Of a stretch of DNA of 64,000 nt, positions 15,682 through 26,100 are shown in pieces; position 1 is the stretch's first letter; each line of letters starts with the position of its first letter. The notes under the pieces were generated by a model, which was given only the letters and a program-made list of their open reading frames with translations, did no database searches and was not told the DNA's origin. This DNA is from Halalkalibaculum roseum (GTDB lineage: Bacteria; Bacteroidota; Rhodothermia; Balneolales; Balneolaceae), in contig NZ_JAALLT010000003.1 of NCBI RefSeq assembly GCF_011059145.1, forward strand, positions 372,001 to 436,000, given 5' to 3'. The position numbers and the translations under genes are program-made.

Positions 15682-18600
15682 AATAACCCCCTCCCACGGG
15701 GAAACTAATGCTGCAGCTCTGATTCTTAATCCGGTCATTCAAAGTGTAAGGATCAAAATAGAGACGGTTGTCAATTGCATTTTGGAATGCCTGGTCTATC
15801 CGTCCCGGTGCCTGGCTTGATAGCATTTTCACTACTCTCACTTTACCGTTAGCCTCTATATAGATTTCAAAAGTGATCTCTCCCGATAGCGTCCGTCTGT
15901 TCACACCTTCCGGGTAGTTCACCGTCGAAAGGAAATTTTTCATCCCGCCAACCACATCGAACTGTGAATCCAGATCCTCGCATGCACGCAAAAACTGTTT
16001 AGAGGGCTGCTTTTGAGTTTGAGCAACGGTTCGGTTCTCGTGCTGAGCTTGTTTTTTAATTGGGAAACTGATACTGCAGCTTACCGCCTCCGGCTTTCCG
16101 TTAATCAGTATAGGATCGAAATAGAGGAAGCTATTGATAGCATTATCAAAAGCCTTTTTGAGAGCAGGCGGCAGCTCTGTTGTTAAGGGAGTGCTGGAAT
16201 CAACTTTTCCATCTTCAGAGACCACAATTCGGTATGATATTTCTCCCGCTTCAACTTTATCACACAATTCACGCGGATAATCAATCCTTGACAGGAAGTT
16301 TGTCATACCCCCTACAATCTCAAGATTTGTCCCAAGGTCTCTGCAGGTACGCAACGCTTTTTTCTCCTGTGTTACGGTTTCTACAGGCTCAGCTTCGGTT
16401 TTTGTTTTAGCGGTAAACTGAATCGGTGGAGCTTCAGTCCTTAGTTCGCTGTTCAGATACTTTCTTAAAGTTTGTACGTCTTCACCAAGTGGTTTATCAG
16501 CGAATAGACTGTCATACTCTGAAATTGTATTCCGAACGCTATCCCAATAAGTGCCATAAAATGGATAGAGTTGCGCAACCAGGGAATCACCGGCAACCGA
16601 ATCCGGTTCAGTGGCAACGTTTAAAAATTGTCTATAGCGTTCTCTCTCAGTATTATTTTTTGCCAATTGAACATAACTGCGGATTGATCTGTAGTGAATG
16701 TAAGGAGCCATATCAGATGAACTGTTCGCCAAAGCAAGACGTCTAAACTGTTCCGCCTTATAGATAGAGAGAGTATCTGATGCATTTTCAATTCTCTGAA
16801 GCTGCGCCAAGAGGTTTTCTGAACCATTCTCCCTCTGCTGCTCACTTTCTGCCATGCCATTCAACCTTACATCCACCTTATCCGCATACCTGGTTTCAGG
16901 GTATTCCCTTAATATTCTATTTCCCCAATAGCGGAATTGCTGATCATTTCCATTTTCACTGTTGATCTCAAAAAGTGAATACATAGACTGCGGCACCAAC
17001 TCACTTTCAGGGTAATTTCGGATGATGTCCAGAAAATAGGTGCTTGCACTGTCGGGCATATTCATGGTAAGTAAAAAGAGATTTCCCAATCGATATTTGG
17101 CACCGATCAGCCTCTGGCGGTACTCTTCTTTTTCAGTAGACGTAGCCGGAATCTCACTCAGATCGATATTCAATCGGCTGTCTATATCCTCGCTTAGTAT
17201 CTGAGGCCTGTTAATCTGCCGATCCTCTTCTCTTTCAACATCGGCGAGTCCCGTACTCCGCACCACCTCAATCCTGCGCCAGTTATCTACCAGTGGACGA
17301 CTTCCCCAAAGAGCTTGAAAATTATTGATGGACTCTCTCTTCAGTCTCGGATTTTTGTAATTGAGAAACCCGTACAGGGAAGTATCACCGGTTAGGTTAT
17401 CCGATGGTCTGTTGCCGACATTGGCCAGACGGCCGGTCGCACTCTCCCTGTTTTGCAGCCTGCGATTGAGGGCCTCCCTCCTCTTATCACGAAGCGTATT
17501 TACCACCGAATCCAGATCCGAGGATGAGAGCGAGCTCAGCCAAAGAAGACTGTCAACCCTGTTAATTTCAGATTTCAGCTCTGAATAGGATCCATAGGCT
17601 GAGGCAAGCTCTCCCGCATCAAATTTATCTTCCAAAAATTGGGTATTGGCATTTTGTGTGGAGGCAGAATCGTAGTAAGCCGCAGCCGTCGTAAAGTTTT
17701 GGTACTGATCACTATAGATTTTACCGAGGCGGTAATAGGTTTTTGCCCGAACATTTTGGGAAGGAGCCGTTTTGCTGTCGTGCAGAATCTCCTTATACCT
17801 CTGTTCAGCCTGCTGTATATCTCCCATCATTTCATAGGTCCGCGATATCTCGTAGTTAATACGATCCAGTCTTGAAACATTTTTGTCATCCCGGCTCATC
17901 GAAGTATAGATAGAAATTGCTGACTCCAGATTGCCTTCTTTTCTTGCAACCTCGGCCTTTTTCATTCGTGACCAGTAGATGTATTCGTAGTCAGGAAATT
18001 GAGAGGCTACTTTATCATAAGCAAAAAAAGCTTCCCCATATCGTTCCAGCCGTTCCAGAACCTGGCCATAAAGAAAAAAGGCCCTGCCTTTAAGCTTTCC
18101 GTCACGCAGCCCTGCCATAGCTTCTCCCATGTAATCAGCCGATTCCTTCCAGTTGCCGAGCATCGCATAGTGTTCTGAGAGCAGTACTTTCAATTCTGCC
18201 AGATAGGAACCGGTTAAATATCCAACATTGAGCGCGCCAGTAATGAATGAAATTCCTTCGAGGTATTCTTCAAGGTCGAGCTGACTCCGAGCTTTCCAGA
18301 CAAGTGCCTCCTGCCGGTATCGCCGGTTGGTAGTGAGTTCAGCTAATTCCTCAAACTTTTCAATGGCCAGGTAAAAGTCCTCTTTGTAATAATAGGATTT
18401 TCCCAGCAGGTATAAGGCGTCATCCGTCCATTTTGATTCGGGAAACTTTCGGAGGATTTCTGCTCCCTTTTCGATGGTATTGTCGAAGTTTTGCTCTGAT
18501 ACACCCGGGGGCGAAAGGTGGACGCGCTGCGGCATTTCGGGATTTACTTCAACGGGTTGATCTTCCACAGTCCGTAAACCGGCACTGTAACTTTTCTCGG

Positions 18601-18715
18601 CATTGTAATAGGAGTTGTAGTGAGCCCTAAAGTTCTTCCAGGAACTTTTAATACCGGAACAACTTACCAGGATAAGTGTCAGGAGAAGAAGAGATATGTA
18701 TTTTGAAAATTTCAA
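15680..18715 (-). CDS. large TPR lipoprotein, SprE/PorW-like, with two C-terminal TonB-C-like domains
   Basis: 1011-aa predicted outer-membrane lipoprotein. The leader ends in LVSC (Cys about residue 19). The following FRAHYNSYYNAEKSY segment and the first TPR block (KFPESKWTDDALYLLGKSYYY) resemble SprE/PorW, a gliding-motility and type IX secretion lipoprotein; this link is tentative. TPR-like helices cover much of residues 60-700. The C-terminus carries two tandem copies of about 100 aa (787-886 and 908-1011), each with VGGM.NFLS..(D/N)YP, a GEI....(I/V)..(D/N)GKV strand pair and a SCSISFP ending, as in TonB C-terminal domains of energy-transducer proteins. An anchored lipoprotein with TonB-C repeats would face the periplasm, so a binding rather than energy-transducing role is likely. 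No other type IX secretion gene is adjacent. Confidence 0.7.
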   Translation of the reverse strand: MKFSKYISLLLLTLILVSCSGIKSSWKNFRAHYNSYYNAEKSYSAGLRTVEDQPVEVNPEMPQRVHLSPPGVSEQNFDNTIEKGAEILRKFPESKWTDDALYLLGKSYYYKEDFYLAIEKFEELAELTTNRRYRQEALVWKARSQLDLEEYLEGISFITGALNVGYLTGSYLAELKVLLSEHYAMLGNWKESADYMGEAMAGLRDGKLKGRAFFLYGQVLERLERYGEAFFAYDKVASQFPDYEYIYWSRMKKAEVARKEGNLESAISIYTSMSRDDKNVSRLDRINYEISRTYEMMGDIQQAEQRYKEILHDSKTAPSQNVRAKTYYRLGKIYSDQYQNFTTAAAYYDSASTQNANTQFLEDKFDAGELASAYGSYSELKSEINRVDSLLWLSSLSSSDLDSVVNTLRDKRREALNRRLQNRESATGRLANVGNRPSDNLTGDTSLYGFLNYKNPRLKRESINNFQALWGSRPLVDNWRRIEVVRSTGLADVEREEDRQINRPQILSEDIDSRLNIDLSEIPATSTEKEEYRQRLIGAKYRLGNLFLLTMNMPDSASTYFLDIIRNYPESELVPQSMYSLFEINSENGNDQQFRYWGNRILREYPETRYADKVDVRLNGMAESEQQRENGSENLLAQLQRIENASDTLSIYKAEQFRRLALANSSSDMAPYIHYRSIRSYVQLAKNNTERERYRQFLNVATEPDSVAGDSLVAQLYPFYGTYWDSVRNTISEYDSLFADKPLGEDVQTLRKYLNSELRTEAPPIQFTAKTKTEAEPVETVTQEKKALRTCRDLGTNLEIVGGMTNFLSRIDYPRELCDKVEAGEISYRIVVSEDGKVDSSTPLTTELPPALKKAFDNAINSFLYFDPILINGKPEAVSCSISFPIKKQAQHENRTVAQTQKQPSKQFLRACEDLDSQFDVVGGMKNFLSTVNYPEGVNRRTLSGEITFEIYIEANGKVRVVKMLSSQAPGRIDQAFQNAIDNRLYFDPYTLNDRIKNQSCSISFPVGGGY

Positions 18716-18837
18716 ATATCAACTCTCAAAATTCAAACAAATCAAAAGGATCAATTACTAAATCCAGACCCCATGTTTCGAATTTCAGTCATTGAAATTT
18801 CGAATTTGTTTGTAATTTGTTACTTGTAAATTGCTAT

Positions 18838-20271
18838 TTATTCTATTGTGCTCACCTTGATCATGTTCGTACGACCGCGCTTGGCAATAGGCATACCGGT
18901 AGCTATGATAACCCGGTCTTCCTTGTCTACCATACCATGACGCTTCAGGTACTCTTCCATTAGCTTGACGCTCTTATCGGTATCAAAGATTTCATCAATT
19001 TTTACCGGACGTACCCCCCAAACCAGACCAAGCTGTCTTCGTACCTTGTCGCTTTCAGTAAATGCCACTATCGGCACTCGTGGTCTGAATTTGGCAATTC
19101 GCCGTGCTGTACTGCCTGAATGGGTTATGGTGCTGATAACCTTGGCCTCAACATTCTCACCGAGCATAACGCATGAGTACGCCAGGGATTCTATAACTTG
19201 CTTCTCTTTCCATTCCGGTTTTCGATAACCGAGACTGTTATAAATATGAGTAGCATTTTGCTCCACCGAACGGCAAATTTTGTCCATTGCCTGGATAGCT
19301 TCCACCGGGTATTCGCCGGCAGCCGTTTCACCGCTGAGCATCACAGCATCGGTGCCATCAAGCACGGCGTTGGCCACATCCGAACTTTCCGCCCGGGTAG
19401 CACGCGGGTTATTAATCATGGAGTCGAGCATTTGGGTCGCAGTAATCACCGGCTTACCGGCTTTTCGGCAACGCTCGATAATGTTCTTTTGCACCATAGG
19501 GACTCTTTCACTGGCAATTTCAATACCCAGGTCTCCCCTGGCGACCATGATGCCGTTCGCTTCTTCGATGATTTCATCAATCACTTTTACCGCCTCTGGC
19601 TTTTCAATCTTTGCGATGATAGCAGCCTGGCTTCCGGCTGCCCTAACACGTGAGATAACCTCCTGTACATCATTGGCCGAACGTACGAACGACATAGCGA
19701 TATAATCGACGTCTTCCTTGACGGCATGTTCCAAGTCCTTAATATCTTTCTTAGTAAGTGAAGGCATGCTGATCTTCACATCCGGTAGGTTCACACCCTT
19801 TCTTGATTTCAGCAACCCTCCCACTTCTACCTTTGCAACAACCGAGTCTTCATTCTTCTTGACAATTTTCAGTTCCAGAAGACCGTCATCCATTAGAATT
19901 TTGTTCCCCTCGGCAGCATCATTAGCCAGATCTTTGTAATCAATGGGGATTACTTCAGAGGTACCTTCAATATCTTCGGAAGTCAGGGTGACATATTCCC
20001 CCGCCTCCAGCTCCTGACTGCCATCCTTCATTTTCCCTACCCGTATTTTGGGCCCCTGTAAGTCGGCTAGAATGGGCAGACTCAGATTGTAGCGATCTGC
20101 CACTTTCCGGAGGATGCCAATAATTTTTGAATGGTCCTTGTGGGTGCCATGCGAAAAATTAATCCTTGCCACATCCATACCGTTGCGAACAAGCTGGTCG
20201 ATCATCTCTTCTGAATTGCTGCTTGGCCCGAGGGTACAGACTATTTTGGTTCTTCGATCACTAAGATTCAT
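18838..20271 (-). CDS. pyk: pyruvate kinase
   Basis: Glycolytic enzyme that makes ATP and pyruvate from phosphoenolpyruvate and ADP. Diagnostic segments in order are RTKIVCTLGPSS at the N-terminus, ARINFSHGTH, LADLQGPKIRVG, the catalytic lysine in AIIAKIEKPEAV, metal ligands in IMVARGDLGIE, and TATQMLDSMI. The C-terminal domain (about residues 345-477) ends in TNMIKVSTIE, so the protein is complete at 477 aa. The stop lies 122 nt before the next gene on the same strand, with AT-rich sequence between. It is probably transcribed alone. Confidence 0.97.
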   Translation of the reverse strand: MNLSDRRTKIVCTLGPSSNSEEMIDQLVRNGMDVARINFSHGTHKDHSKIIGILRKVADRYNLSLPILADLQGPKIRVGKMKDGSQELEAGEYVTLTSEDIEGTSEVIPIDYKDLANDAAEGNKILMDDGLLELKIVKKNEDSVVAKVEVGGLLKSRKGVNLPDVKISMPSLTKKDIKDLEHAVKEDVDYIAMSFVRSANDVQEVISRVRAAGSQAAIIAKIEKPEAVKVIDEIIEEANGIMVARGDLGIEIASERVPMVQKNIIERCRKAGKPVITATQMLDSMINNPRATRAESSDVANAVLDGTDAVMLSGETAAGEYPVEAIQAMDKICRSVEQNATHIYNSLGYRKPEWKEKQVIESLAYSCVMLGENVEAKVISTITHSGSTARRIAKFRPRVPIVAFTESDKVRRQLGLVWGVRPVKIDEIFDTDKSVKLMEEYLKRHGMVDKEDRVIIATGMPIAKRGRTNMIKVSTIE

Positions 20272-20404
20272 TAAAAAAGTTGTTCAATAAATTCGAATTA
20301 CATCGGTGCCGTGAAAAGTAGCTGAGGCGATGGCAACGCTTTTGAATAACATCTGAAGCTACAATATAATGATTAGATAAAAAAAGCTAAGCTGAATTGT
20401 CTTT

Positions 20405-20472
20405 GGGGTATAAGGAATAGGGTATAAGGTATAAGGAACTTCGAGTAACTCTGTGGCTTCTCTGTGTAACAG
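20405..20472. repeat. composite repeat, inverted copy of the 11.3-kb element
   Basis: A degenerate GGTATAAGG tandem (20405-20440) is followed by a block with CTCTGTG words. Read on the minus strand it has the same block order as 11281-11343, and 24 bp (20417-20440) match 11309-11332 exactly in inverse orientation. Confidence 0.8.
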
Positions 20473-20584
20473 CTTAAATATTTACTCAATAATTGACAGA
20501 TTTCAACTTAGGCTAAAGTCCAATGAATGTTAAGGGCCATAGACTACCATAGGAGGAGGAAGTTAATTTCCTAACGTAAAGCCC

Positions 20585-20616
20585 CACCCTCCAAGGGTCG
20601 CGCCCCTTGGAGGGTG
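20585..20616. repeat. GC-rich hairpin, 13-bp stem
   Basis: CACCCTCCAAGGG and CCCTTGGAGGGTG form a perfect 13-bp stem around a 6-nt loop. Part of the right arm recurs near 20656. There is no T-run, so it is more likely a repeat element than a terminator. Confidence 0.7.
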
Positions 20617-20831
20617 CTTACCTTATACCCAATCTTCATATTTTCGAATTCCTCGACCCTTGGAGGCCGGTAAATGAACAAACCGAATGATCCATCCAAC
20701 AGTGATGTTGCTGGCTACTTATAATAATTATGCTCAATTAGAGTTTATATGATACCCTGTAATCATATTTCACTTTTAACTTATCCTACTTATTGCTTAT
20801 TTGTGATAGACATGCATCAGACTGACCGACT

Positions 20832-22253
20832 ATGAATAAAAGAAAGCACTTAAAGGCCATTCCGTTTTACCTGCTGTTGCTTAGTGTAGCTCTCGCTTGC
20901 TCACGTTCCATGAATCCGAATATTGAGAGAGGATCTACCTTTAAATTCAGGCAGGGCTTCCCGGAAGTACGAATATCAGCTATTGGTTTCTTAGACGAAG
21001 GAGATGATCCCGGCATTGACGTAACGGCTGATATCGTATACGGCAGCCTAATCTATAAAGAGAATCAAGACAGCCTGCAGGCTCGTTTTACTATTGAAAT
21101 TCAGGTTCTGCCCAAGGACAATACTTCAGGTTCCCCGACCACCCACCAGGAGACTATTACTATAACAAGGTCAAATTCGAATATTGTAAATAGCCAGGAT
21201 CTCTATTCATACGATAAGCGAATTCCTGTAGATCCCGGCACCTACGATATTAATGTTACCGTTATCGATCGAAATTCCGGTAAACAATTAACACGGCAGA
21301 CTCAGACATTTATACCCGATCCAGGTAACAGCGTACAGAATCTCACCAACATTCAGTTATTGGGTAAAAAAGCAGCCGGTGATTGGGCTCCCATTACCAC
21401 CTATGACGTTCAGCGTGATGTAGACTCCCTGATGTTTCGTCTTCAGGTTACCAATAACACTTCCGAAGAGCCCTTGGCCATCAATGCCAGACTGATGCGC
21501 TTTGAATCGGATACCACCATTGCACGCCCGATGTACTTTAATGGGTATAGCCCATCGAGCATACAATATAAAGGTATTGATTATGACGAGGAGGAGGTTT
21601 TGCAATCCACCCGAAGGATATTGACCCAGCCGGGCAGCGTTCTCATAGAATATAAATTTGGCAGCCAGCCACGGGGAAATTATCGCTTTGATGTTCAAAA
21701 TGACGAGGATGAAGAAAACCGTCTTTTTAAAGCGCGTGACTTCGGGGTTAAAAGCAAGAACTATCCATCCATCAAATCTGCCAGGGAGTTGGCTAGCCCA
21801 CTTTACTATCTGATGAGTAAAAAAGAGTATGAGGAACTGATGGCCATTCAGGATAAGGACTCCCTGAAACAAGCCGTAGATCGATTCTGGCTTAAAAACC
21901 TGAATAACAAAAACCGGGCTCGCCAGGTTATACAGATGTATTACCAGAGAGTGGAAGAAGCCAACAAGCAGTTTTCAAATTTTAAAGAAGGTTGGAAAAC
22001 CGACTTGGGCATGATCTATATTCTCTTCGGTCCACCCTGGTATGTTGACCAATCGTTGAATAGAATGCGGTGGTCGTACTCTTATAACCGCGATGATCCC
22101 GAATACAATTACCTCTTTGAGACTCCTAAACTACAATCGGAATTTTATCCGTATCAGAATTACCTACTGCAGAGAAACCAATACTACTTTAATGTAGAGT
22201 ACCAGCAGACCCAGCTCTGGCTGACCGGGCAGATATTGCGCAGAAGCCTATAA
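20832..22253 (+). CDS. GWxTD-domain lipoprotein
   Basis: 473-aa predicted lipoprotein with leader lipobox VALAC (Cys about residue 23). The first part (about 30-290) is beta-rich. The C-terminal region has helices ending in EGWKTDLGMIYILFGPP, the hallmark of the GWxTD domain, followed by RWSYSYN. GWxTD proteins are known from several Gram-negative phyla but their function is not established. It is ended by a strong stem-loop beginning at the stop codon and followed after about 880 nt by a SusC/SusD operon on the same strand. A second protein with a related region is encoded at 29402-31495, on the other side of that operon. Confidence 0.85.
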   Translation: MNKRKHLKAIPFYLLLLSVALACSRSMNPNIERGSTFKFRQGFPEVRISAIGFLDEGDDPGIDVTADIVYGSLIYKENQDSLQARFTIEIQVLPKDNTSGSPTTHQETITITRSNSNIVNSQDLYSYDKRIPVDPGTYDINVTVIDRNSGKQLTRQTQTFIPDPGNSVQNLTNIQLLGKKAAGDWAPITTYDVQRDVDSLMFRLQVTNNTSEEPLAINARLMRFESDTTIARPMYFNGYSPSSIQYKGIDYDEEEVLQSTRRILTQPGSVLIEYKFGSQPRGNYRFDVQNDEDEENRLFKARDFGVKSKNYPSIKSARELASPLYYLMSKKEYEELMAIQDKDSLKQAVDRFWLKNLNNKNRARQVIQMYYQRVEEANKQFSNFKEGWKTDLGMIYILFGPPWYVDQSLNRMRWSYSYNRDDPEYNYLFETPKLQSEFYPYQNYLLQRNQYYFNVEYQQTQLWLTGQILRRSL

Positions 22254-22296
22254 ATAAAACTGTGCAGATAACGTGTGTCTTCTGCACAGTTTTATT
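22253..22296 (+). terminator. intrinsic terminator after GWxTD lipoprotein gene
   Basis: A perfect 16-bp stem, with left arm 22253-22268 and right arm 22281-22296, surrounds a 12-nt loop. The stem ends in TTTTATT on the plus strand. The left arm begins at the last base of the stop codon. Confidence 0.8.
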
Positions 22297-22575
22297 AAGC
22301 TCCAAATACCAAGCGGCAAATAACAAACAAAAGACAAATTTATAATGACCGGCAAAGTAAAGGACTAAATGGTCATTATTTAAGTTGCTTCCGCTGGAGG
22401 TGGTAGTATCACCGTCCTTATTAGCAGCAAACGTTAAATAAAATTCTTCCCTAAGTTGTTTGCTACTATCGTTATAAACTAAGCAAAAAGGGAGCACTAT
22501 AGATCAAAACTATAAATTCGTCTTTTCGAATGCTTTCTGGACTTAATGCGATTTGCTAGAAATCATTTTTATGAG

Positions 22576-22595
22576 ATCCCTGCCTTCGCAGGGAT
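22576..22595. repeat. REP-like hairpin
   Basis: ATCCCTGC-CTTC-GCAGGGAT, a perfect 8-bp stem. Its outer context, GAG at the left and GACC then ATTG at the right, resembles the palindromes around the GIY-YIG gene, though the stem sequence differs. Confidence 0.6.
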
Positions 22596-23053
22596 GACCT
22601 ATTGATATGAAATAACTGAAAACAGTAACAGAACATTACCACCCCGGACTATTTCGCTCAAATTAGAGCAGTAACGTTCCGACCAAATGTAATAAAATGT
22701 TAACAGGTTGCCACCTTATCTTTCTATAAAGATAGATTGCATAAAAATGCCCTCTTTGCAGTCAGTCTCGATCATGCTAAGAGATGAGTCATACAATACA
22801 GAAATACGCTTTTTGAGACAAATAATGATGATTATTGACTTCCTGAACAGCATATTCTTTCCACCTAAAGCAGAGCTCCCTTTCCTTTAGGATACAGGGT
22901 GGCAATGGATAATATTTTTTGTTTTTTTAATGCTATAATTTAACTTAATTAGGTTCATAAAAATGTCACAAATGACATTGTAAATCTAAATCCCCAAAAC
23001 GGCAGTTGAACAGGCTTAAATAAGGACAACAATAACTACCGTATTATCTTTTT

Positions 23054-23062
23054 CTTGGGGAT
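23054..23062 (+). promoter_or_regulatory. CTTGGGGAT motif upstream of SusC 1
   Basis: It lies 76 nt before the start codon. Matching motifs lie 73 nt before SusC 2 and 82 nt before SusC 3. It may mark a promoter-proximal or leader element; inference from position only. Confidence 0.4.
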
Positions 23063-23138
23063 CAGATGGTACGGTCTCCTTTCTATTCCTATTTGGCTGC
23101 TTTCCGAATAATTAAAACAAACAAATATGAGGTTATCT

Positions 23139-26100
23139 ATGCTTAGAAAGATACTCTATATAGCAACAGTATGCCTGTTTACGTCCGCTGCGGCCTTTGC
23201 CCAGACCGGTACGTTGTCAGGAACCGTTACTGATGCAGAATCGGGTGAAACTCTTCCCGGGGCCAACGTATTAATCGTTGAGCTTCAAAGGGGTGCATCC
23301 ACTGATACTAACGGTGAGTTTACGGTCGAAAATATTCCGGCTGGAGAATATAACCTGCGGATCTCTTTCGTCGGTTATCAAAACTACACCAGAACCATTC
23401 AAATTAACTCCGGACAGACTACCGAAATCAATGCCGAAATGCAGCCAGGCGCTGTAGGCCTTGACGAGGTTGTTGTAACCGGTTACGGCACTACCACCAA
23501 AAGAGAGCTGACCGGTTCAATTGCCAGTGTAAGCTCTGAAGACTTTGAAGGGGTAGACGTTCAAAATACTGAAGCGATCCTTCAGGGACGTGCTGCCGGT
23601 GTAACTGTTACCACCACTTCAGGTAACCCGGGCGGTGCCTTCCAGGTACAAATCCGTGGAAACGGTTCTATTAACGCTGCTTCTGAGCCTCTTTACATTG
23701 TAGACGGTGTTCAGATCAGTTTTGATCAGCTTTCTGCCCAAACTAGCCAATCTCCTCTCAACTCAATTGCACCGGGCGATATTGAATCTATTGAGGTGAT
23801 AAAAGGTGCTTCTGCTGCCGCTATTTACGGTTCGCAGGCTGCCAACGGGGTAGTTCTGATTACTACCAAAAGAGGTCAATCCGGGACCACCAACATCTCT
23901 GTTCGTGCGCAAACCGGTATAAGCGGTGCTACTCAACGCGTTGACTACATAAGCACCGAGCAGTATCTCGACTTTGTTGGAGAAGGCTGGGCACTTAACG
24001 CAGGTGTTACTCCTGTAGGAGATGCGGGTCTGGAAGAGGGTGGATCTTATATTCCATACCGTGATGCTTATGAGAATTTCTTTCTCGGCTTCTTCGGATC
24101 CCCAACAGGAACACCTGATGATCCAACCGGTGACGGGACGTTAGCCAACACCGATTGGCAGGACTTCATCTACGACCAGGGAGTAACCCAGCAATACAGG
24201 GTTTCTGCTGATGGTGGTAATGAAAGCACCCGCTTCTATATTTCCGGTCGATTTGAGAAAACCGACGGACATATTTTCAACAGTAAGTTCGATGCTATCG
24301 GTGTTCGCAGTAACTTCGACCATCAGTTTTCGGATAAGTTCAATGCCAGCCTGAACCTGAACCTTTCTCAGACCAACCAGTTTGGTATTTGCCAGGACGG
24401 TAACTTTATTAACTGTCCTCCTTCTCAGGCTATGTTCGAAGCTCCGATGTCTTTCCCATTCTTTAGCAATGGTGAATATAGCAACCTTACTAGATTCGGA
24501 CGATCCAATAACCCTGCGGTTATTCGTGATGAGGTTGAGAGAAACGTACAGGTTATCAGTATTCTAAGTAACCTGAATCTCAACTACCAGTTCACTGACT
24601 GGTTAAACCTGAATGCCACCGCCGGTGTTGACTATCGTAATGTCGAAGATGAGCGTTATGAAACTCCTATTGCCGATCCCGGTGTAGACGGAAGTCTTTC
24701 TTACGATTATCGTAACGTATATAACTTCACAACCAACGCAACGCTTAACGCACGTTATACTTTCGACGACGTTCACAATGTATCCGGTTTCTTGGGTACT
24801 GAGTATCGACGAAACTACTGGACTCGCGTAGGAACAACCGGTGAAGGTTTCCCGGGCAGTTTCTTCCGCGTACTGAACGCTTCTTCAAGTCCTGTTGAAG
24901 CTTCCGGTACCAACAGTGAGTTCCGAATCGGAAGTTATTTCGGTACTGCCAAGTACAATTACGATGAGAAGTACTTTGCTGCTGTTACTGCTCGTTATGA
25001 CGGACACTCACGTTTCGGTAATGAAACACGCTGGGGTTTCTTCCCATCTATTTCCGGTGCATGGAGAATTTCTGAAGAGGACTTCTTTAATGCAGACTTC
25101 GTTAATGAGTTGAAGCTGCGTATCGGTTACGGTGTAGTAGGTAATGCTGCTATCGGTAACTTTGCTTCACGCGGACTTTATTCAGCAGTCGGTTCTTACA
25201 GCGGTACTACTGCTCTTACTCCGACTCAGCTGGCTAACGTCAACCTGAGCTGGGAAGAGGCCAGAGAGATCAACCTTGGTCTTGACTTCGAAATACTCGA
25301 AGGACGCATCAGCGGTGCTATCGATGTTTACCGCAGAGACAATGAAAACCTACTGCTTGACCGTGAGCTTCCAACCGAAAGCGGATTTGGAGATATTACG
25401 GAAAACGTAGGTGCAGTACGTAACGAAGGTGTTGAACTTGAGCTCTCTTCTGTTAACGTGAACACCGGAGACTTTGTCTGGCAGTCACGCTTCAATATAG
25501 GAGCTCTGCGCAACGAGGTACTGGATCTTGGCGAAGATGATGTATTAAACGAGAATGACTTTAACGAAGAAATTCGTGTAGGACAGGCTATCGGTATCTT
25601 ACAGGCACCGAGATGGGCTGGAGTTAACCCTGCCGACGGTCGACCTATGTGGTATGACATTAATGGAAACCTGACTTACAGGCCTAACTTCAACGACGAC
25701 TCCATCAACTACAAGGATGGTGTAGCCAACTACACCGGTGGATTCGGAAACACCTTTAACTATAAAGGACTACAACTGGATGTATTCTTCCAGTTCAGTT
25801 TCGGAAAGTGGGCTTTCGCTCAAAGCGACTGGTACTTTACCAGAACACCTGACTTCCTCATGAACCTGGATGAAATGGTACTTGACCGCTGGAGAGTTCC
25901 CGGCGATGTTACCTACTTCCCTCGTGCGCATGAGGCAGGTACTGACTTCAACGAAACAGCAAACTTCAGAACCCAGCTGGGTACTCACTCAATCTACAAT
26001 GCAAGCTACATTCGCTTGAAGAACGTATCATTGAGTTACAACCTGCCGGCGTCTCTTACTGAAAAACTTAACCTCCGCGGACTGCGTCTGTTTGCCAACG

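Larger units (their letters stand above)
20272..20831. other. 560-bp gap with repeat units, no gene
   Basis: Upstream of divergent pyk and the GWxTD lipoprotein gene. It contains the composite GGTATAAGG/ACACAGAG repeat (20405-20472) and a strong GC-rich hairpin (20585-20616), with a partial hairpin copy at about 20652-20670. No open frame with credible coding features was seen. Confidence 0.7.
22254..23138. other. 885-bp upstream region of first SusC operon
   Basis: After the terminator, the region holds a 9-bp dyad ATAATGACC/GGTCATTAT (22342-22350 with 22371-22379), a REP-like hairpin (22576-22595), and separated words TTGCCACC (22708) and GGTGGCAA (22898) that could pair over 190 nt. A CTTGGGGAT motif at 23054-23062 recurs upstream of the other SusC genes. 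A 60-codon TTG-started frame at 22708-22890 has no supporting feature and is not called. Confidence 0.55.

Noticed and set aside
22708-22890. 60-codon open frame upstream of SusC 1
   Set aside because: Starts with TTG, has no ribosome-binding site, signal peptide or family motif, and lies in a region of repeats and dyads.
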